Source: Zeus faber (Eukaryota > Chordata > Actinopteri > Zeiformes > Zeidae). From it: a stretch of 64,000 bases of DNA. Shown piece by piece: positions 1 to 12,599 of the stretch (its first letter is position 1; each line of letters starts with the position of its first letter). A program made the translations under genes and the position numbers. The notes under the pieces were generated by a model that was given only the letters and a program-made list of their open reading frames with translations, was not told the DNA's origin and did no database searches. The stretch lies in contig OY482855.1 of the NCBI GenBank assembly GCA_960531495.1, forward strand, positions 1,674,001 to 1,738,000. The letters are read 5' to 3'.

Positions 1-2634
1 AAAGATTGAAAGAAAGAAAGATTGAAAGAATGAATGATTGAAAGATTGAATGATTGAAAGATTGAAAGAAAGATTGAAAGAAAGATTGAAAGAAAGATTG
101 AACGACTGAAAGATTGAAAGAAAGATTGAAAGTTTGAAAGAGAGATTGAAAGACTGAAAGATAGATTGAAAGATTGAAGATTGAAAGATTGAAAGAAAGA
201 TTGAAAGAAAGATTGAACGACTGAAAGATTGAAAGAAAGATTGAAAGTTTGAAAGAAAGATTGAAAGAATGAAAGAAAGATTGAAAGAAAGATGGATAGA
301 AAGATTGAATGAAAGAAAGATTGAACAATTGGAAGAAATATTGAAAGATAGAAAAATTGAAAGTAAGAAAGATTGAAAGAAAGAATGAAAGAAAGATTGA
401 AAGATTGAAAGAAAGAATGAAAGAAAGATTGAAAGATTGAAATATTGAAAGAAAGAATGAAAGAAAGACTGAAAAAAGAAAGATTGAAAGAAAGATTGAA
501 AGAAAGATTGAAAGACTGATGGAAAGAATGAAATAAAGATTGAAAGAAAGATTGAAAGAAAGAAATATTGAAGGAAAGATTGAAAGATTGAATGATTGAA
601 AGAAAGACTGAAAGAAAGATTGACGGACAGAAAGATTGAAAGAAAGAATGAAAGAAAGATTGAAAGAAAGAATGAAAGAAAGATTGAAAGATTAAACAAT
701 TGAAAGAAAGATTGCAAGAAAGATTGAAAGAAATAATAAAAGAAAGATTGAACGATTGGAAACAATATTGAAAGAAAGAAAGATTGAAAGTAAGATAGAT
801 TGAAAGAAAGAATGAAAGAAAGATTGAAAGATTGAAAGAAAGAATGAAAGAAAGATTGAAAGATTGAAAGAAAGATTGAAAGATTGAAAGATTTAAATAA
901 AGACTGAAAGTTTGAAAGAAAGATTGAAAGAAAGATTTAAAGAAAGATTGAAAGACTGAAAGAAAGAATGAAAGGCAGATTGAAAGAAAGATTGAAAGTA
1001 AGAAGGTTTGAAAGAAAGAATGAAAGAAAGATTGAAAGATTGCAAGAAAGAATGAAAGAAAGATTGAAAGATTGAAATATTGAAAGAAAGAATGAAAGAA
1101 AGATTGAAAGATTGAAAAAAGAATGAAAGAACGATTGGAAGAAAGATTGAAAGATTGAAAGATTGAAATAAAGATTGAAAGTTTGAAAGAAGGATTGAAA
1201 GAAAGACTGAAAGAAAGATTGAAAGATTGAAAGAAAGATTGAAATAAAGATTGAAAGATTGAAATATTGAAAGAAAGAATGAAAGAAAGATTGAAAGATT
1301 GAAAGAAAGATTGAAAGAAAGATTGAAAGAATGAAAGATTGAAATAATGATTCAAAGTTTGAAAGAAAGATTGAAAGCAAGATTTAAACAAAGAAAGATT
1401 GAAAGTAAGAAAGATTGAAAGAAATATTGAATGAAAGATTGAAAGAAAGGATGAAAGAAAGATTGAAAGAAAGATTGAAAAAAAGAAAGATTGAAAGAAA
1501 GATTGAACGACTGAAGGAAAGAATGAAAGAAAGATTGAAAGAAAGATTGAAAGAAAGAAATATTGAAGGAAAGATTGAAAGATTGAATGATTGAAAGAAA
1601 GACTGAAAGAAAGATTGACAGACAGAAAGATTGAAAGAAAGAATGAAAGAAAGATTGAAAGAAAGAATAAAAGAAATATTGAAAGATTAAACAATTGAAA
1701 GAAAGATTGCAAGAAAGATTGAAAAAAGAAAGATTGAAAGAAAGAATAAAAGAAAGATTGAAAGAAAGATGGAAAGAAAGAAAGATTGAAAGAAATAACA
1801 AAAGAAAGATTGAAAGAAAGAATGAAAGAAAGATTGAACGATTGGAAGAAATATTGAAAGAAAGAAAGATTGAAAGTAAGATAGATTGAAAGTAAGAATG
1901 AAAGAAAGATTGAAAGATTTAAAGAAAGAATGAAAGAAAGATTGAAAGATTGAAATATTGAAAGAAAGAATGAAAGAAAGATTGAAAGATTGAAAGAAAG
2001 ATTGAAAGATTGAAAGATTGAAATAAAGATTGAAAGTTTGAAAGAATGATTGAAAGAAAGATTTAAAGAAAGATTTAAAGAAAGATTGAAAGACTGAAAG
2101 AAAGAATGAAAGGCAGATTGAAAGAAAGATTGAAAGTAAGAAAGATTGAAGGAAAGAATAAAAGAAAGATTGAAAGATTGCAAGAAAGAATGAAAGAAAT
2201 ATTGAAAGATTGAAATATTGAAAGAAAGACTGAAAGAAAGATTGAAAGTAAGAAAGAAAGATTGAAAGAAAGATTGAAAGAAAGATTTAAAGAAAGAAAG
2301 AAAGATTGAAAGAAAGACTGAAAGAAAGATTGAAAGAAAGATTGAAATAAAGAATGAAAGAAAGATTGAAAGAAAGATTGAAAGAAAGAAAGATTGAAAG
2401 ATTGAATGATTGATAGAAAGACTGAAAGAAAGAATGACGGACGGAAAGATTGAAAGAAAGAATGAAAGAAAGATTGAAAAAAAGATTGAAAGACTGAAAG
2501 AAAGAATGAAAGAAACATTGAAAGATTAAACAATTGAAAGAAAGATTGTAAGAAAGATGGAAAGAATGAAAGATTGAAATAATGATTGAAAGTTTGAAAG
2601 AATGATGAAAGAAAGATTTAAACAAAGAAAGATT
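1..2634. repeat. GAWW satellite, block A
   Basis: The whole stretch is built from four-base words GAAA, GATT, GAAT with occasional GAAG, GATA or GACT, so a G falls at nearly every fourth base. C is very rare on the plus strand. Marker variants found here, such as GACGGACAG (about 623), TTGGAAACAATATTG (about 746) and AATGAAAGGCAGATTG (about 970), recur at 50-57 kb. A 64-codon plus-strand frame at 1695-1889 is nearly the same as those at 54011 and 56946. This block is therefore a copy of the 53-57 kb higher-order unit. The long minus-strand frames rich in Phe, Ser, Gln and Leu follow from the words TTTC, AATC and ATTC, which make no stop codon, and I do not call them genes. Confidence 0.95.
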
Positions 2635-2898
2635 ACATTTACATTTACATTTAGTCATTTAGCAGACGCTTTTATCCAAAGCGACTTACAAGGGAGAATA
2701 ACATTCAGCTACATTGCGACAGAGATTAGTGTAACAACAACATTGGTGTAACAATAAATTCTGCAAGGTGGTGCTAAGTAATTGTAGATTAGGACAGGAG
2801 GTACTCACTGAAGAGCTGGGTCTTCAGGTGCTTCTTAAAGACAGAGAGGGAGGTCCCCGCTCTGGTCATTTTTGGCAGCTCGTTCCGCCAACGTGGAA
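2635..2898 (-). mobile_element. L2 LINE 3' end fragment
   Basis: This is the 3' end of an L2-type LINE in minus orientation, starting with the ACATTT tail repeats and the AGCAGACGCTTTTATCC core. By eye it matches 61405-61668 with no indel and three base differences over 264 bp. It matches the reverse complement of the end of the 57172-60616 element almost as well. It stops within the codons for the last part of the RT protein and returns to satellite at 2899. The last shared bases are ACGTGGAA. The satellite flank on the tail side (ending AAACAAAGAAAGATT) is the same as at 61404, so this piece was copied together with its satellite and was not inserted independently. Confidence 0.9.
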
Positions 2899-3099
2899 GA
2901 TTGAAAGATTGAAAGAAAGAATGAAAGATTGAAAGAAAGAATGAAAGAACGATTGAAAGAAAGAATGAAAGAATGAAAGAAAGATTGAAAGATTGAAAGA
3001 AATATTGAAAGAAAGAGAGAATGAAAGTAAGAAAGATGGAAAGAAAAATTGAAAGATTGAAAGATTGAAAGAAAGAATTAAAGAAAGATTGAATGATTG

Positions 3100-5112
3100 A
3101 AAGATTGAAAGAAAAATTGAAAGAAAGATTGAAGAAAGAAAGATTTAAAGAAAAAAAGATTTAAAGAAAGATTGAAAGACTAAAAGTAAGAATGAAAAAA
3201 AAGATTGAAAGAAAGATTGAAAAAAGAAAGAAAGATTGAAAGAAAGATTGAAAGAAAGATTGAAAGAAAGAATGAAAGTTTGAAAGAAAGATTGAAAGAA
3301 AGATTGAAAGAAAGATTGAAAGACTGAAAGAAAAAATGAAAGAAAGATTAAAAGAGAGATTGAAAGATTGAAAGATTGAAAGAAAGAATGAAAGATTGAA
3401 AGAAAGAATGAAAGAATGAATGAAAGATTAAAAGATTGAAAGAAATATTGAAAAAAAGAAAGATTGAAAGTAAGAAAAATTGAAAGAATGAATGAAAGAA
3501 ACAAAAAAAGACTGATAAAAAGAAAGAATGTTTGAGAGATCAAAATATTTAAAGAAAGAAAGATTGAAAGAAAGATTTTAAGACTGAATTAAAGAATTAA
3601 AGAAAGATTGAAAGAAAGGTTGAAAGATAGAATGAAAGAAAGATTGAAAGATTGAAAGTTGTAAAGAAAGATTGAAAGAAAGATTTAAAGAAAGATTGAA
3701 AGACTAAAAAAATGAATGAAAGAAAGATTGAAAGGTTGAAAGAAAGAATGAAAGAATGAAAGAAAGATTGAAAGATTGAAAGAAAAATTGAAAGAAAGAT
3801 TGAAGAAAGAAAGATTTAAAGAAAAAAAGATTTAAAGAAAGATTGAAAGACTAAAAGTAAGAATGAAAAAAAAGATTGAAAGAAAGATTGAAAAAAGAAA
3901 GAAAAATTGAAAGAAAGATTGAAAGAAAGATTGAAAGAAAGAATGAAAGTTTGAAAGAAAGATTGAAAGAAAGATTGAAAGAAAGATTGAAAGACTGAAA
4001 GAAAAAATGAAAGAAAGATTAAAAGAGAGATTGAAAGATTGAAAGATTGAAAGAAAGAATGAAAGATTGAAAGAAAGAATGAAAGAATGAATGAAAGATT
4101 AAAAGATTGAAAGAAATATTGAAAAAAAGAAAGATTGAAAGTAAGAAAAATTGAAAGAATGAATGAAAGAAACAAAAAAAGACTGATAAAAAGAAAGAAT
4201 GTTTGAGAGATCAAAATATTTAAAGAAAGAAAGATTGAAAGAAAGATTTTAAGACTGAATTAAAGAATTAAAGAAAGATTGAAAGAAAGGTTGAAAGATA
4301 GAATGAAAGAAAGATTGAAAGATTGAAAGTTGTAAAGAAAGATTGAAAGAAAGATTTAAAGAAAGATTGAAAGACTAAAAAAATGAATGAAAGAAAGATT
4401 GAAAGGTTGAAAGAAAGAATGAAAGAATGAAAGAAAGATTGAAAGATTGAAAGAAAAATTGAAAGAAAGATTGAAGAAAGAAAGATTTAAAGAAAAAAAG
4501 ATTTAAAGAAAGATTGAAAGACTAAAAGTAAGAATGAAAAAAAAGATTGAAAGAAAGATTGAAAAAAGAAAGAAAGATTGAAAGAAAGATTGAAAGAAAG
4601 ATTGAAAGAAAGAATGAAAGTTTGAAAGAAAGATTGAAAGAAAGATTGAAAGAAAGATTGAAAGACTGAAAGAAAAAATGAAAGAAAGATTAAAAGAGAG
4701 ATTGAAAGATTGAAAGATTGAAAGAAAGAATGAAAGATTGAAAGAAAGAATGAAAGAATGAATGAAAGATTAAAAGATTGAAAGAAATATTGAAAAAAAG
4801 AAAGATTGAAAGTAAGAAAAATTGAAAGAATGAATGAAATAAACAAAAAAAGACTGATAAAAAGAAAGAATGTTTGAGAGATCAAAATATTTAAAGAAAG
4901 AAAGATTGAAAGAAAGATTTTAAGACTGAATTAAAGAATTAAAGAAAGATTGAAAGAAAGGTTGAAAGACAGAATGAAAGAAAGATTGAAAGATTGAAAG
5001 TTGTAAAGAAAGATTGAAAGAAAGATTTAAAGAAAGATTGAAAGACTAAAAAAATGAATGAAAGAAAGATTGAAAGGTTGAAAGAAAGAATGAAAGAATG
5101 AAAGAAAGATTG
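3100..5112. repeat. 671-bp higher-order repeat, three tandem copies
   Basis: Three consecutive copies of a 671-bp unit lie head to tail. The same 132-codon minus-strand frame recurs at 3145-3543, 3816-4214 and 4487-4885, an exact 671-bp step. The landmark GAGAGATCAAAATATTT recurs at the same step. Copies differ by only a few bases by eye, for example one Leu/Phe and one Leu/Ile difference in the artefact frame. Single further copies sit near 7298-7696 and 16223-16621, and shortened ones near 11530-12110 and 14115-14270. The unit edges given are approximate. Confidence 0.85.
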
Positions 5113-8100
5113 AAAGATTGAAAGAAAGATTGGAAGAAAGAATGAAAGTATGAAAGAAAGATTGAAAGATCGAAGGAAAGATTGAAAGAACGATTGAAAG
5201 AAAGAATGAAAGAATGAAAGAAAGATTGAAAGATTGAAAGAAAGATTGAAAGTAATAACGATTGAAAGAAGGAATGAAGGAAAAATTGAATGTTTGAAAG
5301 ACTGAAAGAATGAATGAAAGAAAGCTTGAAAGAAAGATTGAAAGAAAGATTTTAAGAAAGGTTGAAAGACTGAAAGAAAGAATGAAAGAAAGAATGATTG
5401 AAAGATTGAAAGAAAGAATGAAAGATTGAAAGAAAGAATATAAGAACGATTGAAAGAAAGATTGAAAGTAAGATTGAAAGTTTGAAAGAAAGATTGAAAG
5501 ACTGAAGGAAAGAATGAGTGAAAGATTGAAAGAAAGATTAAAAGAAAAAAAGATTGAAAGTATTAAAGACTGAAAAAAATATTGAAAGAAAGATTGAAAG
5601 ATTGAAAGATAGAATGAAAGAAAGATTGAAAGATTGAAAGATTGAAAGAAAGAATGAAAGAAATATTAAAAGAAAAAAATATTGCAGGAAAGATTGAAAG
5701 ATTGAATGACTGAAAGAAAGAAAGACTGAAAGAAAGATTGACGGACAGAAAGATTGAAAGAAAGAATGAAAGAAAGATTGAAAGAAAGAATGAAAGAAAG
5801 ATTGAAAGTTTGAAAGAAAGATTGAAAGAAAGATTTAAAGAAAGATTGAAAGACTGAAAGAAAGAATGAAAGGCAGATTGAAAGAAAGATTGAAAGTAAG
5901 AAAGATTGAAACAAAGAATGAAAGAAAGATTGAAAGATTGCAAGAAAGAATGAAAGAAATATTGAAAGATTGAAATATTGAAAGAAAGAATGAAAGAAAG
6001 ATTGAAAGATTGAAAGAAAGATTGAAAGAAAGATTGAAAGAAAGAATGAAAGAAAGATTGAAAGAAAGAATGAAAGAAAGATTGAAAGTTTGAAAGAAAG
6101 ATTGAAAGAAAGATTTATAGAAAGATTGAAAGACTGAAAGAAAGAATGAAAGGCAGATTGAAAGAAAGATTGAAAGTAAGAAAGATTGAAAGAAAGAATG
6201 AAAGAAAGATTGAAAGATTGCAAGAAAGAATGAAAGAAATATTGAAAGATTGAAATATTGAAAGAAAGAATGAAAGAAAGATTGAAAGATTGAAAGAAAG
6301 ATTGAAAGAAAGACTGAAAGATTGAAATAAAGATTGAAAGTTTGAAAGAAAGATTGAAAGAAAGATTTAAAGAAAGAATGAAACAAAGATTGAAATAAAG
6401 AATGAAAGTAAGATTGAAAGAAAGATTGAAAGAAAGAAAGATTGAAAGATTGAATGATTGAAAGAAAGACTGAAAGAAAGAATGACGGACAGAAAGATTG
6501 AAAGAAAGAATGAAAGACAGATTGAAAAAAAGATTGAAAGACTGAAAGAAAGAATGAAAGAAACATTGAAAGATTAAACAATTGAAAGAAAGATTGCAAG
6601 AAAGATGGAAAGTAAGATTGAAAGAAATAAAGATTGAAAGAAATAACAAAAGAAAGATTGAAAGAAATAATGAAAGAAATATTGAAAGACTGAAAGAAAG
6701 AATGAAAGGCAGATTGAAAGAAAGATTGAAAGTAAGAAAAATTGAAAGAAAGAATCAAAGAAAGATTGAAAGATTGCAAGAAAGAATGAAAGAAATATTG
6801 AAAGATTGAAATATTGAAAGAAAGAATGAAAGAAAGATTGAAAGATTGAAAGAAAGATTGAAAGAAAGATTGAAAGAAAGATTGAAAGAAAGATTGAAAG
6901 AATGATTTAAACAAAGAAAGATTGAAAGTAAGAAAGATTAAAAGAAATATTGAACGAAAGATTGAAAGAAAGGATGAAAGAAAGATTGAAAGAAAGATTG
7001 AAAGATTGAAATATTGAAAGAAAGAATGAAAGAAAGATTGAAAGATTGAAAGATTGAAAGATTGAAAGATTGAAATAAAGATTGAAAGTTTGAAAGAAAG
7101 ATTGACAGAAAGATTTAAAGAAAGAATGAAAGAATGAAAGAAAGATTGAAAGAAATATTGAAAGAAAGAGAGAATGAAAGTAAGAAAGATGGAAAGAAAA
7201 ATTGAAAGATTGAAAGATTGAAAGAAAGAATTAAAGAAAGATTGAATGATTGAAAGATTGAAAGAAAAATTGAAAGAAAGATTGAAGAAAGAAAGATTTA
7301 AAGAAAAAAAGATTTAAAGAAAGATTGAAAGACTAAAAGTAAGAATGAAAAAAAAGATTGAAAGAAAGATTGAAAAAAGAAAGAAAGATTGAAAGAAAGA
7401 TTGAAAGAAAGATTGAAAGAAAGAATGAAAGTTTGAAAGAAAGATTGAAAGAAAGATTGAAAGAAAGATTGAAAGACTGAAAGAAAAAATGAAAGAAAGA
7501 TTAAAAGAGAGATTGAAAGATTGAAAGATTGAAAGAAAGAATGAAAGATTGAAAGAAAGAATGAAAGAATGAATGAAAGATTAAAAGATTGAAAGAAATA
7601 TTGAAAAAAAGAAAGATTGAAAGTAAGAAAAATTGAAAGAATGAATGAAAGAAACAAAAAAAGACTGATAAAAAGAAAGAATGTTTGAGAGATCAAAATA
7701 TTTAAAGAAAGAAAGATTGAAAGAAAGATTTTAAGACTGAATTAAAGAATTAAAGAAAGATTGAAAGAAAGGTTGAAAGATAGAATGAAAGAAAGATTGA
7801 AAGATTGAAAGTTGTAAAGAAAGATTGAAAGAAAAATTTAAAGAAAGATTGAAAGACTAAAAAAAAGAATGAAAGAAAGATTGAAAGGTTGAAAGAAAGA
7901 ATGAAAGAATGAAAGAAAGATTGAAAGATTGAAAGAAAGTTTGAAAGAGAGATTTAAACAAAGAAAGATTGAAAGTAAGAAAGATTGAAAGAATTAATGA
8001 AAGAAAGATTGAAAGATTGAAAGAAAGAATGAAAGAAAGATTGAAAGATTGAAATATTGAAAGAAAGATTGAATGTTTGAAAAAAGATTGAAAGTATTAA

Positions 8101-11100
8101 AGATCGAAAGAAATATTTAAAGAAAGATTGAAAGATTGAAAGAAAGAATGAAAGAACGATTGAAAGAAAGAATTAATGAATGAAAGAAAGAATGAAAGAT
8201 TAAACAATTGAAAGAAAGATTGGAAGAAAGATTGAAAAAGGAAATATTGAAAGAAAGAATGAAAGAAAGATTGAAAGAAAGTTGGAAAGAAAGATTGAAA
8301 GAAAGAAAGATTGAAAGAAATAATGAAAGAAAGATTGAACGATTGGAACCAATATTGAAAGATAGAAAAATTGAAAGTAAGAAAGAATGAAAGCAAGATT
8401 GAAAGATTGAAAGAAAGAATGAAAGAAAGATTGAAAGATTGACAGAATGATTGAAAAAAAGGTTGAAAGACTGAAAGAAAGAATGAAAGAAAGATTGAAA
8501 GATTGAAAGATTGAAAGAAAGATTGAATGTTTGAAAGAAAGTTTGAAAGAAAGATTTAAAGAAAGAAAGATTGAAAGAAATATTGAAAGAAAGATTGAAA
8601 GATTGAAAGAAAGATTGAAAGATTGAAAGATTGAAATAATGATTGAAAGTTTGAAAGAAAGATTGAAAGAAAGATTTAAGGAAAGAAAGATTGAAAGTAA
8701 GAAAGATTGAAAGAAATATTGAAAGAAAGATTGAAAGATTGAAAGAAAGATTGAAAGAAAGAATGAAAGAAAGATTGAAAGAAAGATTGAAAAAAAGAAA
8801 GATTGAAAGAAAGATTGAAAGACTGAAGGAAAGAATGAAAGAAAGATTGAAAGAAAGATTGAAAGAAAGATTGAAAGAAAGAAAGATTGAAAGAAAGATT
8901 GAAAGATTGAAAGATTGAAAGAAAGAATGAAAAATTGAAAGAAAGAATGAAAGAACGATTGAAAGAAAGAATGAAAGAATGAAAGAAAGATTGAAAGATT
9001 GAAAGAAAGATTGAAAGAAAGATTTAAAGAAAGATTGAAAGACTGAAAGACAGATTGAAAGTTTGAAAGAAAGATTGAAAGAAAGATTTAAAGAAAGAAA
9101 GATTGAAAGAAATATTGAAAGAAAGATTGAAAGAATTAACAAAAGAAAGATTGAAAGAAAGAATGAAAGAAAGATTGAACGATTGGAAGAAATATTGAAA
9201 GAAAGATGGATTGAAAGTAAGATAGATTGAAAGAAAGAATGAAAGAAAGATTGAAAGATTTAAAGAATGAATGAAAGAAAGATTGAAAGATTGAAATATT
9301 GAAAGAAAGAATGAATGAAAGATTGAAAGATTGAAAGAAAGATTGAAAGATTGAAAGATTGAAATAAAGATTGAAAGTTTGAAAGAAAGATTGAAAGAAA
9401 GATTGAAAGAAAGAAAGAAATATTGAAAGAAAGATTGAAAGAAAGAATGAAAGAATGAAAGAAAGATTGAAAGATTGAAAGAAAGATTGAAAGTAATAAA
9501 GATTGAAAGAAGGAATGAAGGAAAAATTGAAAGTTTGAAAGACTGAAAGAATGAATGAAAGAAAGATTGAAAGATTGAAAGAAAGAAAGATTGAAAGAAA
9601 GAATGAAAGAATGAAAGAAAGATTGAAAGATTGAAAGAAATACTGAAAGAAAGAAAGAAAGATTGAAAGTAAGAACGATTGAAAGAAAGCTTGAAAGAAA
9701 GATTGAAAGAAAGAATGAAAGAAAGATTGAAAGAATGAAAGATTGAAAGAAAGATTGAAAGATTGAAAGAAAGAATAAAAGAACGATTGAAAGAAAGAAT
9801 GAAAGAATGAAAGAAAGATTGAAAGATTGAAAGAATATTGAAAGAAAGAGAGAATGAAAGTAAGAAAGATTGAAAGAAAGATTGAAAGACTGAAAGAAAG
9901 AATGAATAAAAGAATTAAAGAAAGATTGAAAGATTGAAAGATTGAAAGAAAGATTGAAAAAAGAATGATTGAAAGAAAGAAAGATTTAAAGAATGAAAGA
10001 TTTAAAGAAAGATTGAAAGACTAAAAGTAAGAATGAAAAAAAAGAATGAAAGAAAGATTGAAAGATTGAAAGATTGAAAGAAAGAATGAAAGATTGAAAG
10101 AAAGAATGAAAGAACAATTGAAAGAAAGAATGAAAGAATGAAAAAAAAGAATGAAAGAAAGATTGAAAGATTGAAAGATTGAAAGAAAGAATGAAAGATT
10201 GAAAGAAAGAATGAAAGAACGATTGAAAGAAAGAATGAAAGAATGAAAGAAAGATTGAAAGAAATATTGAAAGAAAGAGAGAATGAAAGTAATAAAGATG
10301 GAAAGAAAAATTGAAAGAAAGATTAAAAGAGAGATTGAAAGATTGAAAGATTGAAAGAAAGAATGAAAGATTGAAAGAAAGAATGAAAGAATGAATGAAA
10401 GATTAAAAGATTGAAAGAAAGGTTGAAAGATAGAATGAAAGAAAGATTGAAATATTGAAAGTTTGAAAGAAAGATTGAAAGAAAGATTTAAAGAAAGATT
10501 GAAAGACTAAAAAAAAGAATGAAAGAAAGATTGAAAGGTTGAAAGAAAGAATGAAAGAATGAAAGAAAGATTGAAAGATAGAAAGAAAGATTGAAAGAAA
10601 GAATGAAAGTATGAAAGAAAGATTGAAAGATTGAAGGAAATATTGAAAGAACGATTGAAAGAAAGAATGAAAGAACGAAAGAAAGATTGAAAGAAAGATT
10701 GAAAGTAATAAAGATTGAAAGAAGGAATAAAGGAAAAATTGAAAGTTTGAAAGACTGAAAGAATGAATGAAAGAAAGATTGAAAGATTGAAAGAAAGAAA
10801 GATTGAGAGAAAGAATGAAAGAATGAAAGAAAGATTGAAAGATTGAAAGAAATACTGAAAGAAAGAAAGAAAGATTGAAAGTAAGAACGATTGAAAGAAA
10901 GCTTGAAAGAAAGATTGGAAGAAAGAATGAAAGAAAGATTGAAAGATTGAAAGATTGAAAGAAAAAATGAAAGATTGAAAGAAAGAATAAAAGAACGATT
11001 GAAAGAAAGAATGAAAGAATGAAAGAAAGATTGAAAGATTGAAAGAATATTGAAAGAAAGAGAGAATGAAAGTAAGAAAGATTGAAAGAAAGATTGAAAT

Positions 11101-12599
11101 TAAAAAAGATTGAAAGAAAGAATGAAAGAAAAATTGAAAGATTGAAAGATTGAAAGAAAGATTTAAAGAAAGATTTAAAGAAAGATTGAAAGACTGAAAG
11201 AAAGAATGAATAAAAGAATTAAAGAAAGATTGAAAGATCGAAAGATTGAAAGATTGAAAGAAAGATTGAAAAAAGAATGATTGAAAGAAAGAAAGATTTA
11301 AAGAATGAAAGTAAGAATGAAAAAAAAGAATGAAAGAAAGATTGAAAGATTGAAAGATTGAAAGAAAGAATGAAAGATTGAAAGAAAGAATGAAAGAACG
11401 ATTGAAAGAAAGAATGAAAGAATGAAAGAAAGATTGAAAGATTGAAAGAAATATTGAAAGAAAGAGAGAATGAAAGTAAGAAAGATGGAAAGAAAAATTG
11501 AAAGATTGAAAGATTGAAAGAAAGAATTAAAGAAAGATTGAATGATTGAAAGATTGAAAGAAAGATTGAAAGAAAGATTGAAAAAAGAAAGAAAGATTGA
11601 AAGAAAGAATGAAAGTTTGAAAGAAAGATTGAAAGAAAGATTGAAAGAAAGATTGAAAGAAAGATTGAAAGACTGAAAGAAAAAATGAAAGAAAGATTAA
11701 AAGAGAGATTGAAAGATTGAAAGATTGAAAGAAAGAATGAAAGATTGAAAGAAAGAATGAAAGAATGAATGAAAGATTAAAAGATTGAAAGAAATATTGA
11801 AAAAAAGAAAGATTGAAAGTAAGAAAAATTGAAAGAATGAATGAAAGAAACAAAAAAGACTGATAAAAAGAAAGAATGTTTGAGAGATCAAAATATTTAA
11901 AGAAAGAAAGATTGAAAGAAAGATTTTAAGACTGAATTAAAGAATTAAAGAAAGATTGAAAGAAAGGTTGAAAGATAGAATGAAAGAAAGATTGAAAGAT
12001 TAAAAGTTGTAAAGAAAGATTGAAAGAAAGATTTAAAGAAAGATTGAAAGACTAAAAAAAAGAATGAAAGAAAGATTGAAAGGTTGAAAGAAAAAATGAA
12101 AGAATGAAAGAAACATTGAAAGATTGAAAGAAAGATTGGAAGAAAGAATGAAAGTATGAAAGAAAGATTGAAAGATTGAAGGAAAGATTGAAAGAACGAT
12201 TGAAAGAAAGAATGAAAGAATGAAAGAAAGATTGAAAGATTGAAAGAAAGATTGAAAGTAATAAAGATTGAAAGAAGGAATGAAGGAAAAATTGAATGTT
12301 TGAAAGACTGAAAGAATGAATGAAAGATTGAAAGAAAGATTTTAAGAAAGGTTGAAAGACTGAAAGAAAGAATGAAAGAAAGAATGATTGAAAGATTGAA
12401 AGAAAGAATGAAAGATTGAAAGAAAGAATATAAGAACGATTGAAAGAAAGATTGAAAGTAAGGTTGAAAGTTTGAAAGAAAGATTGAAAGAAAAATTGAA
12501 AGAAAGTTTGAAAGACTGAAGGAAAGAATGAGTGAAAGATTGAAAGAAAGATTAAAAGAAAAAAGATTGAAAGTATTAAAGACTGAAAAAAATATTGAA

